Assembly (NCBI GenBank): GCA_023413135.1 | Contig: JAEZQK010000032.1 | Coordinates: 90,170-154,169 of the forward strand | Length of the DNA stretch: 64,000 nt | Source: Bacillota bacterium | GTDB taxonomy: Bacteria > Bacillota > Clostridia > Christensenellales > Aristaeellaceae | Direction: 5' to 3' | Shown: positions 33,570-42,100 of the stretch, one piece after another | Position numbering within the stretch: position 1 is the stretch's first letter | How the letters are laid out: every line of letters starts with the position of its first letter | Notes under the pieces: model-generated | What the model was told of the DNA's origin: nothing | What the model saw: the letters and a program-made list of their open reading frames with translations, nothing else | Database searches by the model: none | Translations under genes and position numbers: made by a program

Positions 33570-34457
33570 ATGAGGATCAACCACAACATCTCCGCCATGA
33601 ACACCTACCGGCAGTACAACACCAACACCGTCAACACCAACAAGGCCATGGAAAAGCTCTCCAGCGGCCTTCGGATCAACCGGGCTGCCGACGACGCGGC
33701 AGGCTTGAGCATTTCGGAGAAGATGCGCAGCCAGATCCGTGGCCTCACCCAGGCCACCCGCAACGCCCAGGACGGCGTCTCCTTCATTCAAACGGCAGAA
33801 GGCGCCCTCAATGAAGTGTCCGATATGCTCGTCCGCCTGAAGGAACTGGCGGTGCAGGTGCAAAATGACACCTATAGTACGAATGACCGGGCAAATATCG
33901 GGGCAGAAATGGGTGCCCTAGGCAAGGCTATTACTGAGATTTACATCAACACCAGATTCAATGGAAAACAGGTGTTCGGCGCTCAGGATGAGACGGCTGC
34001 GGATTCAGGAATATTGGCGGCTAATGGTGGATCTGCTAATGCGGCAGAGATTGTCTATGGGGAAGATGCCAAGCAGTCTGTTGTAATTAAAGATGCTGTA
34101 ACTAACGAACTGAACGCATTGATCGATTTGACCGACGATGCAAGGGTTGCGGCGGATGACATAGCTAAGTCCACCGCCGCAATAGCTGTAGGGGTGGATG
34201 AAGTGGAAGCCGCTATCACGGAAGTGAATGCCACCCGCGCTACGTATGGCGCTATGCAGAACCAGTTGGAGCACGCCGCCAACAACATGGCCACCACCAA
34301 GGAGAATCTGCAGGCCGCCGAATCCCGCGTCCGCGATGTGGACATGGCCGAGGAGATGATGGCCTACACCAAGAACAACATCCTGCTGCAGGCTGCCCAG
34401 GCGATGCTGGCCCAGGCCAACGCGCAGCCCCAGGGCGTTCTCCAGTTGCTCCAGTAA
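33570..34457 (+). CDS. fliC: Flagellin (filament protein), copy 1
   Basis: 295 residues from the ATG at 33570, after AAGGAGGA. N-terminal D0/D1 region RINHNISAMNTYRQYNT with the LSSGLRINRAADDAAGLSISEKMRSQIRGL signature. C-terminal D1/D0 region SRVRDVDMAEEMMAYTKNNILLQAAQAMLAQANAQPQGVLQLLQ. The central variable part is short (about 90 residues). Exported by the flagellar system with FliS and polymerised under FliD. Translation is probably controlled by CsrA/FliW. A nearly identical copy follows. Confidence 0.97.
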   Translation: MRINHNISAMNTYRQYNTNTVNTNKAMEKLSSGLRINRAADDAAGLSISEKMRSQIRGLTQATRNAQDGVSFIQTAEGALNEVSDMLVRLKELAVQVQNDTYSTNDRANIGAEMGALGKAITEIYINTRFNGKQVFGAQDETAADSGILAANGGSANAAEIVYGEDAKQSVVIKDAVTNELNALIDLTDDARVAADDIAKSTAAIAVGVDEVEAAITEVNATRATYGAMQNQLEHAANNMATTKENLQAAESRVRDVDMAEEMMAYTKNNILLQAAQAMLAQANAQPQGVLQLLQ

Positions 34458-34482
34458 TTTTCCCCTCCGGGGCATATCATCG

Positions 34483-34566
34483 TGAAGCGCGAAGCGCTGA
34501 AGGATCTTGCGCTTAAGGCATGATTTGAGGCACAAGATCCTTCGGACTTCGTACACAGGATGACAG
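34483..34566. repeat. REP-like palindromic element between the flagellin genes
   Basis: AAGGATCTTG (34500-34509) and CAAGATCCTT (34533-34542) are perfect inverted arms. They are flanked by a small AGCGC/GCGCT hairpin and by TTCGGACTTCG ... CAGGATGACAG. This resembles the dispersed ATCCTTCG...CAGGATGACA repeats found in many bacterial genomes. Copy number cannot be checked from one window. Confidence 0.5.
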
Positions 34567-34589
34567 AATGGTTTCCACACTACCATAAA

Positions 34590-34629
34590 TCCGGGGAAAG
34601 GAATCCCACGGACATACATTCAAGGAGGA
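34590..34629 (+). promoter_or_regulatory. Predicted CsrA binding site in the leader of the second flagellin gene
   Basis: TCCG/CGGA and GGGA/TCCC arms (34590-34612) enclose the same AAGGAA loop as ahead of copy 1, and AAGGAGGA (34622-34629) is the ribosome site. The stem differs in sequence but keeps pairing and loop. Confidence 0.65.
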
Positions 34630-34636
34630 ATAGACC

Positions 34637-35515
34637 ATGCGTATCAACCACAACATCTCCGCCATGAACACCTACCGGCAGTACAACACCAACACCGTCA
34701 ACACCAACAAGGCCATGGAAAAGCTCTCCAGCGGCCTTCGGATCAACCGGGCTGCCGACGATGCGGCAGGCTTGAGCATTTCGGAGAAGATGCGCAGCCA
34801 GATCCGCGGCCTCACCCAGGCCACCCGTAACGCCCAGGACGGCGTCTCCTTCATTCAAACGGCAGAAGGCGCCCTCAATGAAGTGTCCGATATGCTCGTC
34901 CGCCTGAAGGAACTTGCGGTGCAGGTGCAAAATGACACCTATAGTACGAATGACCGGGCAAATATCGGGGCAGAAATGGGTGCCCTAGGCAAGGCTGTCA
35001 CTGAGATTTACGTCAATACCAGATTCAACGGAAAACAGGTATTCGGCGCTCAGACGGAGGCTGCGGGAATATTGGCGGATAATGATGGAGCTGATCCTGC
35101 GGCAGAGATTGTCTATGGGGAAGATGCCAAGCAGTCTGTTGTAATTAATGATGCTGTAACTAGCGAACTGCACGCATTGATCGTGCTGACCGACGAAGCA
35201 AGGATTGCGACGACTGACGAAGATAAGGCCACCGCCGCAATTGCTGTAGGGGTGGATGAAGTGGAAGCCGCTATCACGGAAGTGAATGCCACCCGCGCTA
35301 CGTATGGCGCTATGCAGAACCAGTTGGAGCACGCCGCCAACAACATGGCCACCACCAAGGAAAACCTGCAAGCCGCCGAATCCCGCGTCCGCGATGTGGA
35401 CATGGCCGAGGAAATGATGGCCTACACCAAGAATAACATCCTGCTGCAGGCTGCCCAGGCGATGCTGGCCCAGGCCAACGCGCAGCCCCAGGGCGTGCTC
35501 CAGCTGCTGCAGTAA
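34637..35515 (+). CDS. fliC: Flagellin (filament protein), copy 2
   Basis: 292 residues. The first 150 or so residues differ from copy 1 at only a couple of positions and the last 95 look identical; differences concentrate in the central 70 residues. DNA is also nearly identical across the conserved ends, pointing to recent duplication or gene conversion. Same export and CsrA-type leader as copy 1. It ends the long flagellar run; a large perfect hairpin lies downstream at 35690-35729. Confidence 0.96.
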   Translation: MRINHNISAMNTYRQYNTNTVNTNKAMEKLSSGLRINRAADDAAGLSISEKMRSQIRGLTQATRNAQDGVSFIQTAEGALNEVSDMLVRLKELAVQVQNDTYSTNDRANIGAEMGALGKAVTEIYVNTRFNGKQVFGAQTEAAGILADNDGADPAAEIVYGEDAKQSVVINDAVTSELHALIVLTDEARIATTDEDKATAAIAVGVDEVEAAITEVNATRATYGAMQNQLEHAANNMATTKENLQAAESRVRDVDMAEEMMAYTKNNILLQAAQAMLAQANAQPQGVLQLLQ

Positions 35516-35689
35516 GCGAAAGGGTATCCGTAAGGTAGTTCCTATGATCCGGCGGGCGCGAGTTTTCCTTAAAGCGCTGCCAGGACGCTTGATGGAGCCC
35601 TTGGTCTTGCGCCTTGTGAGGGGAACAGCCCCGCTGGAGTCCCAGTCCTGCATTTGTATAGATTGGTGTCTGACCCGTGGCCTGTTCAG

Positions 35690-35729
35690 GGAAGCTAAGC
35701 AGCAAACGTACCTTTGCTGCTTAGCTTCC
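35690..35729. repeat. Perfect 17-bp inverted repeat after the flagellin genes
   Basis: GGAAGCTAAGCAGCAAA (35690-35706) and TTTGCTGCTTAGCTTCC (35713-35729) enclose a 6-base loop. Strong stem but no T-run follows, so it may be a 3'-end stabiliser or a terminator of unusual form. The rest of 35516-35783 shows nothing else clear. Confidence 0.55.
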
Positions 35730-35783
35730 GTGTGAACGGGGATCAGGGTTTTTCCCGTATTAAAACGAAAATGGACTGGTGTT

Positions 35784-36866
35784 ATGTTGTTTGTTAAGCC
35801 AAAGAATCTAAAGCCTGGTATGATACTTGCTACGGATCTGCATGGGCCGCAAGGTGAATTGCTTTTGACCTGCGGCCATGTGCTCACTGCGGCCAATATT
35901 GCCAAGCTGCAATTGACGGAGCATGCGGGAGCAAATATTGTCGATTGCGAAGCCGACATGGCCGACGATGTGGGACTGGTCAGCAAACGGCTGCGGTTCA
36001 ATGCGGTGAACGCCTTGAAGACGTTTTTCGAGCATGTGGAAGGTGGAAACGAGGATAATCAGTATTCGTCCTTTCTGTCTCTCCGCCATTACCTGGAGGC
36101 CATCATCCAGGAGCTTACGGCCAACAAGAACGCGCTTGTCAATATGGCCGACATCAAGACATTTGACGAATATACCTACTACCATTGCGTAAACGTTGCA
36201 GCCTTGTCGATTCTGCAGGGCATGTCGGCAGGTATGAATCAGCGCAGGCTTTACAAGCTGGGCATGGGCGCGCTGCTGCACGATATTGGAAAGGTGTTCA
36301 TCACCAAGGACATTATCAACAAGCCCGGCGCTTTGACGAATATGGAGTATGAGCAGATGAAGCAGCACAGCGCCCTGGGCAGCAACTACCTGCGCAAGCA
36401 GTGGGAGGTTCCCGCGGAGTCTATTGTTGCGGTGCTTACCCATCATGAGCGCTACGACGGCACCGGGTATCCGCTGCGGCTGCCGTCCAGCAAGCAGACG
36501 CAGGAGGGCAAGATCATTGCCATCAGCGACGTGTACGATGCCCTCACGTCCCAGCGGCCATACCGTGTGGCGCTGTCGCCTTCGGAGGCTATTGAGCATC
36601 TCATGGGCAACTCCGGGCTTTTGTTTGATCCCGCCATTGTATCCTCCTTTATGAAAAGGATCGTACCCTATCCCATTGGCAGCAATGTGCTTTTGAGCAA
36701 CGGATTGCGGGGCGTGGTGGTGCATAATCACTCAGACGGGCTGATGCGCCCCAAGATAAAGGTGATTCGGAAAAATGAGCAGGGCATACAGGAGATGCAG
36801 GAGGTACTGGACCTGTATAACGATCCCTCGCTGTTGAATGTGACGGTGATCGGTTTTGATAAATAA
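35784..36866 (+). CDS. HD-GYP domain protein, probable c-di-GMP phosphodiesterase
   Basis: 360 residues. The HD motif is LLHDIGKVF (His-Asp at residues 166-167) and the GYP-type motif is HHERYDGTGYP at residues 220-230. The other histidine metal ligands fall in QMKQHSALG. An N-terminal region of about 120 residues has no recognised sensor, and there is no membrane helix, so it is cytoplasmic. HD-GYP enzymes hydrolyse cyclic-di-GMP. Position directly after the flagellins suggests it lowers c-di-GMP when motility is on, feeding back on the riboswitch ahead of flgB (inference). Confidence 0.9.
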   Translation: MLFVKPKNLKPGMILATDLHGPQGELLLTCGHVLTAANIAKLQLTEHAGANIVDCEADMADDVGLVSKRLRFNAVNALKTFFEHVEGGNEDNQYSSFLSLRHYLEAIIQELTANKNALVNMADIKTFDEYTYYHCVNVAALSILQGMSAGMNQRRLYKLGMGALLHDIGKVFITKDIINKPGALTNMEYEQMKQHSALGSNYLRKQWEVPAESIVAVLTHHERYDGTGYPLRLPSSKQTQEGKIIAISDVYDALTSQRPYRVALSPSEAIEHLMGNSGLLFDPAIVSSFMKRIVPYPIGSNVLLSNGLRGVVVHNHSDGLMRPKIKVIRKNEQGIQEMQEVLDLYNDPSLLNVTVIGFDK

Positions 36867-36895
36867 GCAACGCAAGCGAAATAGGGGGTATCCGA

Positions 36896-37261
36896 ATGAT
36901 TCGTGTCTTAATTGTAGATGACGCAGCCTTTATGCGGCTTGCTATCCGGAATGTGTTATCCAAAAACGGCTTTACGGTGGTGGATGACGCAAAAAACGGA
37001 CAGGAAGCCATTGATAAATATATGGAACTGCGGCCTGATATTGTCACCATGGATATTACTATGCCGGATATGACGGGAATTGAAGCATTAAAGGGGATCC
37101 GCGCCTTCGATCCTGCCGCCAAGGTGGTTATGATATCTGCCATGGGGCAGGAGAGCATGGTGAAGGAAGCGATCCTGAACGGCGCCAAGTCCTTCATTGT
37201 AAAGCCCTTCCGGGAAGAGCATATCATTCAGACGCTTATCAAAATCGCTGCGGGGCATTGA
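36896..37261 (+). CDS. cheY: Chemotaxis response regulator CheY
   Basis: 121 residues, a single receiver domain. The acidic pair is in LIVDDAAF, the phosphoacceptor aspartate in VTMDITMPDMTG, the switch serine in MISAMGQ and the lysine in FIVKPF. With no output domain it fits CheY, which in phosphorylated form binds FliM/FliY. No cheA, cheW or receptor gene is in the window, so the kinase is elsewhere. Convergent with motB, only eight bases apart. Confidence 0.9.
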   Translation: MIRVLIVDDAAFMRLAIRNVLSKNGFTVVDDAKNGQEAIDKYMELRPDIVTMDITMPDMTGIEALKGIRAFDPAAKVVMISAMGQESMVKEAILNGAKSFIVKPFREEHIIQTLIKIAAGH

Positions 37262-37269
37262 GAAATCAT

Positions 37270-38127
37270 TTAGTTATTATTTGCGGAAACATCGCTTTCA
37301 GCCTCTGTGTTCCGTGATAAGCGAATTTCTACGCGCCGGTTTTGGGCCAGAAATTCTTCCTCTTCACCCTCTATATAAAGTTGGTTGCAGGAGTATCCCG
37401 TCACCGACAGCTTTTCCTGCGGCATATCGCATTGCTGTACAAGGTACTTTAAAACGGTCAGCGCCCGGTCGGTGGAAAGCTCCCAGGAGAACAGGTTCGT
37501 TTTGCTGGGCGGATCCTTGCGGACCTTGGCTGTGTGGCCGCTGATGTCAATTCCGGCGATCAAATCGTAGGAATCCAGAATGATGCTGCTTATGTTGTAT
37601 ATGATTGGATATGCAGTGGTCTTCAACTCCGGTGAATCAGGATAAAAGAATACCCCTTCACGGAAGCGCAAATAGATGATATCACTCTTCTTTTCAAGGC
37701 TTACCTGATCTACATACCCCTTCTCCTGCAACAGAAGATTGATTCTGGCATACAGTGCATCATATTCTTCATCGGATACGAGATCCGGCTCCTGGGTGGC
37801 GGAAGGCGATGCGGTTGGCGTTTCAGTAGGGGAAGATGATACCGTATCGCCTGAAGAAGGTTCCGGCGTTGCAGTAGCATCGGGGTCTGTAATAACATAT
37901 ACTACCGGGGAATCCGGATGCGGCGTAGCGTAAACAATCTGCGGCGTTGCGCCCAGAAATGTTTCTACAAAGCTGTTTGATATCCGCATGAACTTCTGCA
38001 GGTCAACAACGCTTAAAATATACAGAAGCATGAAAAACACCAGAAGGTTGTTCATCAGATCTGCGTAAGTGGTCAGCCATTTTCCGCTTTCCACTTTATT
38101 GCTGATGCCTGAAGTACGCCTTTTCAT
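37270..38127 (-). CDS. motB: Flagellar motor stator protein MotB
   Basis: 285 residues. The single membrane helix carries the essential ion-binding aspartate in TYADLMNNLLVFFMLLY (Asp23). A linker rich in Pro, Thr, Ser and Glu (about residues 75-112) follows, then a C-terminal OmpA-like peptidoglycan-binding domain (GIDISGHTAK, DRALTVLKYLVQQC, NRRVEIRL). It anchors the MotA/MotB channel to the wall. Downstream of motA; likely last gene of the fliD-fliS-fliT-motA-motB operon. Confidence 0.92.
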   Translation of the reverse strand: MKRRTSGISNKVESGKWLTTYADLMNNLLVFFMLLYILSVVDLQKFMRISNSFVETFLGATPQIVYATPHPDSPVVYVITDPDATATPEPSSGDTVSSSPTETPTASPSATQEPDLVSDEEYDALYARINLLLQEKGYVDQVSLEKKSDIIYLRFREGVFFYPDSPELKTTAYPIIYNISSIILDSYDLIAGIDISGHTAKVRKDPPSKTNLFSWELSTDRALTVLKYLVQQCDMPQEKLSVTGYSCNQLYIEGEEEEFLAQNRRVEIRLSRNTEAESDVSANNN

Positions 38128-38186
38128 GAAGCAATGTTCCTTTCCGGAGTTCTTTGGCGCATCATCGCCGTCGGGACCTATTCAAA

Positions 38187-39020
38187 TTATGACCTGCCTG
38201 AAGCCTCCGCCCTTTCATTTTGACCGGCTGCCCGGCCCTGACGCGGCTGTTTGGACGCCGAAAGGATCAAATAGGAAGAGAGCTGCTCCTGTAAAAGGCG
38301 CGGATTAACGCCATTGCGGATGGCACACACGGCCTCAATGATCATTTCCTTCTCCAGACGGTAAATCGACAGCCTGCTGCGCAGCTTGTTGGCGGCGGGC
38401 AGGAAAAACATGTTTGCCAGCAAAGAGCCGTACAGTGTGGTGATGAATGCGACGCCGATGGCTTTGGTCAAGGAGCTGGGATCATCCATGCCTGCCGCAA
38501 GCAGTTGAATCAGGCCCACGATGGTGCCTATCATGCCAAATGCAGGGGCATAGGCGCCCATGGACTCGAACATGCTGATGTTGATGCCCACGCTCTGCTC
38601 ATATACATAGATATCGTTTTGCAGGATATCGTTGATCTTTTCCGGATCGGTGCCATCCACTACCATCAGAATGCCGCGCTTCAAAAATGGATCGGTCTTG
38701 TTCTTTGCGTCGTCCTCCATGACGGCCTTTTCCAAGCTGAGCAAGCCGTTTTGACGGGCCATTTTTGATAGGGAAATGAGATATTCTATGGTTTTATTAA
38801 CTGTTGATTTGGGCTTAATAAACACTTCAAGCATAAGCTTGGGAAATTGCTTGACCTGGCTGAAGCCATAAGCGAGCAGCACTGCGCCAATAGAGCCCCC
38901 GACCGTGATAATAAAAGCGCTGACCATCCATAATGCTCTTATGTTTCCGCCGCCAAGAATATAGCCGAATACAATGCTCCCAGCCCCTACCAGAAAGCCG
39001 ATAATGCTGACAATATCCAT
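38187..39020 (-). CDS. motA: Flagellar motor stator protein MotA
   Basis: 277 residues from the ATG at 39018-39020, with GGAGG eight bases upstream. Four membrane helices, with the conserved MFESMGAYAPAFGMIGTIVGLIQLLA and GVAFITTLYGSLLANMFFLPAANKL segments that line the ion path. The cytoplasmic loop carries charged residues facing FliG. Whether the pump uses protons or sodium is not decided by sequence here. Confidence 0.93.
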   Translation of the reverse strand: MDIVSIIGFLVGAGSIVFGYILGGGNIRALWMVSAFIITVGGSIGAVLLAYGFSQVKQFPKLMLEVFIKPKSTVNKTIEYLISLSKMARQNGLLSLEKAVMEDDAKNKTDPFLKRGILMVVDGTDPEKINDILQNDIYVYEQSVGINISMFESMGAYAPAFGMIGTIVGLIQLLAAGMDDPSSLTKAIGVAFITTLYGSLLANMFFLPAANKLRSRLSIYRLEKEMIIEAVCAIRNGVNPRLLQEQLSSYLILSASKQPRQGRAAGQNERAEASGRS

Positions 39021-39062
39021 ACGATATTCCTCCAATTTTTAGCTGCGCCGATAATGATGGCA

Positions 39063-39566
39063 CTATTTGGAGCTAAAATGGATATGAGTACCCTGAGGAG
39101 TTGTATTTTGATCGGAATAGGCAGTATTTATTTTATGCTGTGCCCGTATACGGCCAAGCTGTCCTTGTATTTGCATATGCATAGCCTTTGCACCGACCAT
39201 AAGCCTGTCATCAAAAAGCGCGCAGCTTTGAAGCAGTTTATACGTGCGCTCCATGCTGCGGGCGATGCTTACGCCCCACTCGGGGCAATCCTTGTTTTGT
39301 ACGCCGGATTTTAACAAGTTTGTGACTATATCGCTGTTGCTTTCATCAAGCCCAGATACAAGCGCGTCGACTTTTACACTAAGCGCATCTGCCTTTTGAA
39401 TTAGCAAGCCACGCTCATCCAGTTTTTTGCCAAACCCTTCCGCGTCATTATTTTCCAGATGCTGCATCGCCTGCGCCGACAGAACGGGGTACAGCTTCAA
39501 AAGATCAAAACGCTGGAGGAGCAAATCCTCTATCCCCTTGAGCACTTCCGCTTGCGGATTCATCAT
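39063..39566 (-). CDS. FliT/FlgN-like flagellar chaperone (putative)
   Basis: About 167 residues starting at the ATGATG at 39561-39566, overlapping the fliS stop. Almost all helical, with LLLQRFDLLKLYPVLSAQAMQHLENNDAEGFGKKLDERGLLIQKADAL resembling the helical hairpin of FliT/FlgN chaperones. Position right after fliS and fliD is the usual place for fliT. Sequence is too diverged to be certain. Confidence 0.6.
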   Translation of the reverse strand: MMNPQAEVLKGIEDLLLQRFDLLKLYPVLSAQAMQHLENNDAEGFGKKLDERGLLIQKADALSVKVDALVSGLDESNSDIVTNLLKSGVQNKDCPEWGVSIARSMERTYKLLQSCALFDDRLMVGAKAMHMQIQGQLGRIRAQHKINTAYSDQNTTPQGTHIHFSSK

Positions 39567-39952
39567 TTGGCGGCCCCGCCTGTGCGGCTCAGTACTTCTG
39601 CTTGCTTCCATGTGTCCTTGAAGCTGCGCGTCATGCTAAGCATCCGCTTGAGGGTCTCAACATCCTTTTTTAGATTGGCTTTAACCAATTCATCATAAAT
39701 GTACTGATACAGGGAGAACAGGTTATGCGAGACTTCCAGCCGCATATCCAGATGCTCGGACAAAAACTGGTAAATGTCCTGCGCCCGCACAATGGCGTTA
39801 TGAGCACCGCTTATGTCTTTTAGCTCAATACAGGTGACGGCTTTGTTAAGGCATACGGCAGCCTTCTCGAACAAAAGCAAAATCTGTTCGCCAGGAGTTA
39901 AGGACCCAACCGATTGAGCCTGGTACTTTTGGTATTGTGCGGCCATGGTCAT
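39563..39952 (-). CDS. fliS: Flagellin chaperone FliS
   Basis: 129 residues. YQKYQAQSVGSLTPGEQILLLFEKAAVCLNKAV is the FliS signature and the rest is the four-helix bundle. It binds the C-terminus of flagellin until export. Start at 39952, or two codons later at 39946. Ends overlapping the downstream fliT-like gene; 16 bases after fliD. Confidence 0.94.
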   Translation of the reverse strand: MTMAAQYQKYQAQSVGSLTPGEQILLLFEKAAVCLNKAVTCIELKDISGAHNAIVRAQDIYQFLSEHLDMRLEVSHNLFSLYQYIYDELVKANLKKDVETLKRMLSMTRSFKDTWKQAEVLSRTGGAAK

Positions 39953-39968
39953 CCTCGTGTACCCCCCG

Positions 39969-41900
39969 TTAATTTTGTCCTTGCCCCATCATGCCGGCAA
40001 CCCAGGAAGACTGGGAATTCAATTTGGAAAGCGCCGTTTCCATGGCGGTAAATTGCCGCCAATAGCGGTCTTCCTGCTGGATCAACCCTTCTTCCATACG
40101 GTCGATCCGGTCCTGCATATCACCGATCCGCTTGCTGTACGCCGTTTCACCCTTGTAGGCGCTGGTGGGGCTGCCCACCAGTTCGATCAGCGCACCCTTT
40201 TTCCCAATGGTGCTCAGATTTCTGCTGAGTATATCGCTCAGCCTAAAAAGAACGCCGGATTCGGAATAGCGTTTTTGCTTCTGCTCGGACGAGGCATACT
40301 GGGAATAGGAAACAGAGCTTTTCTGCGTTAACAGGCTGAGGGCCTTTTCCGGATCTTTGCTCAATGCTTCCCGAAGCTTTTTTTCATCCAGATGGAGCTT
40401 GCCCTTTTCCGCATAGGCATAGGCCTCGGTGGTGATCCCGATCTCAGCCAAAATGCCAAGCGTATTGTCAGCAGCGCCCAGTTCCTTCACTGCTGTGTAC
40501 ATGCTGCTTTTTAATTCGTTTTCAATGGCCCGCAGGGAAGTGTCGCCGCGGAGAATGCCGCTTTTTGCCTTTTCAGTCCAAAGCTCGATCTCCTTTTCCG
40601 ACATTTCATCTTTTTCATCATCCGACAGCGGCAGATAATCCCGGTAGCGCTCCTCCGATGTTCTTTTTGTGATGAGCCCCAGCAGCTCGTTGTAATCGTC
40701 TACGAAGGCTTTGACTTTTTCCACGACGGCATCTTGATCATAAGACATGCTGATGCCAATGTCTTCCCGTGCCGCACCTTCAGCCTTGCCTAAAAGCGTA
40801 ACGGTAGCGCCGTTTACGGTGAAGGAATTGGTGCTGCGCAGTACGGTGACCAAATCCTCTTCATTTTTGGAACCGTTTACGCTCATGCGTACCACGGCAT
40901 CCGTTCCTGCTGAATATCTGGCACCGCCAAACAGCGCCCCCATCAAAAAGCCATGGTCATCCTGAACGGATATGGAGGAGGCGGAGCCCGTTGTATTGGA
41001 TACCAGAGAGAATGTATCTGTCAGCGAAGAATACTGGATGGTCACCCCGGCGTCGCTTGAGTTGACAGCTTTTACGATGTCATTCATCGTGTTTTGGCCT
41101 GTGAAGGAAAAGGTTTTGCCGTTGATGGCGAAGGAAAGGGTTTCATCTTCGGGGGAGGCAAAGATATTCCCGGCCAAACCGGCGTGATTCAAGCTCAAAT
41201 TGAAGTCAAACCTGTTGCTGCTGTAGTTGTCAAAATCCAGAATGCCAGTGGGATTGCTTGGGGCTTCCGTCGGCACGCCGATGCGCAGCACGGAATTATT
41301 GGCGGATAGTGAAAGCTCGTCTCCATTGAGTGCCACATCAACCCTGCCGGCGCCAAAGGAAGCGGCAAGCTGTGAAGACAATTCCTCCTGCACATCCTGG
41401 GAGGTGGCATAGGAGCGTGGGGAAAATGTAATGGTCTTCGTAACGCCGTCCAGCGTGACCACGATTCTCTTACCTGCCAAATCGTTCAATGCTTCCGTAT
41501 TGACGCCGATCTTGGGTTTGGCGCTCACGGGTTGGTTGCCCTCCAGCCTGGCGCTGGAAGCCAGGCTGACGATGTCGGCTATGTACATCGAGCCTTGGGC
41601 AGCATTGCTGCCGGCCGTGACTGAAATATAAGGCGAATTATAGGTGGCGGAAAGCATGCTCAGTGCTCCGCCCATCAGCGTGCTGGAAGAGGAAGCACCG
41701 AAATACTTGTTCTGGAATGCGCCGAGCTTGCTTGTGATCTCCTTGTAATATTCCTGCTTCCATTCCAGGAGCATCTTTTGCTTTTTAACGCTTTCCACCT
41801 TGAGCCGGCCAACCGACATCAGGTCTTTCACAATGCTATCGGTGTCCAGACCGGATGCCATGCCGGTTATACGTAAAGTAGTAGGATTGATGCCGGACAA
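39969..41900 (-). CDS. fliD: Flagellar filament cap protein FliD
   Basis: 643 residues starting with a TTG at 41898-41900, preceded by AAGGAGGG. N-terminal TLRITGMASGLDTDSIVKDLMSVGRLKVESVKKQKMLLEWKQEYYKEI is the HAP2 signature. The C-terminus (YSKRIGDMQDRIDRMEEGLIQQEDRYWRQFTAMETALSKLNSQSSWVAGMMG) is the coiled coil that sits on the filament tip. The middle domains D2/D3 are variable. A sigma-28 promoter lies upstream. Confidence 0.95.
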   Translation of the reverse strand: MSGINPTTLRITGMASGLDTDSIVKDLMSVGRLKVESVKKQKMLLEWKQEYYKEITSKLGAFQNKYFGASSSSTLMGGALSMLSATYNSPYISVTAGSNAAQGSMYIADIVSLASSARLEGNQPVSAKPKIGVNTEALNDLAGKRIVVTLDGVTKTITFSPRSYATSQDVQEELSSQLAASFGAGRVDVALNGDELSLSANNSVLRIGVPTEAPSNPTGILDFDNYSSNRFDFNLSLNHAGLAGNIFASPEDETLSFAINGKTFSFTGQNTMNDIVKAVNSSDAGVTIQYSSLTDTFSLVSNTTGSASSISVQDDHGFLMGALFGGARYSAGTDAVVRMSVNGSKNEEDLVTVLRSTNSFTVNGATVTLLGKAEGAAREDIGISMSYDQDAVVEKVKAFVDDYNELLGLITKRTSEERYRDYLPLSDDEKDEMSEKEIELWTEKAKSGILRGDTSLRAIENELKSSMYTAVKELGAADNTLGILAEIGITTEAYAYAEKGKLHLDEKKLREALSKDPEKALSLLTQKSSVSYSQYASSEQKQKRYSESGVLFRLSDILSRNLSTIGKKGALIELVGSPTSAYKGETAYSKRIGDMQDRIDRMEEGLIQQEDRYWRQFTAMETALSKLNSQSSWVAGMMGQGQN

Positions 41901-41953
41901 GATTCATCCCTCCTTGACCTAAGCGCCTTGTTTGCACTCTCTTGCCTATAAAT

Positions 41954-41981
41954 ATATCGGGTATATATTTATGATTGTTTA
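41954..41981 (-). promoter_or_regulatory. Sigma-28 (FliA) promoter for the fliD-fliS-motAB operon
   Basis: On the reverse strand TAAA (41978-41981), a 16-base spacer and CCCGATAT (41954-41961), seven of eight bases of the consensus GCCGATAT, about 55 bases upstream of fliD. Confidence 0.75.
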
Positions 41982-42100
41982 GTTATTCATCATAACATGC
42001 AGAGATTTTTCGCGGACGGATGGTCTGTTTTTTGGAAAATTGAATTGATATGTAGCTTTCGTGGATGTGTAAATGTATTATTGGTGAAGGGGGTGAAAAC

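Noticed and set aside
39032..39056. GCCGATAA on the + strand near motA, looking like a sigma-28 -10 box
   Set aside because: No TAAA at the required distance and no + strand gene follows.
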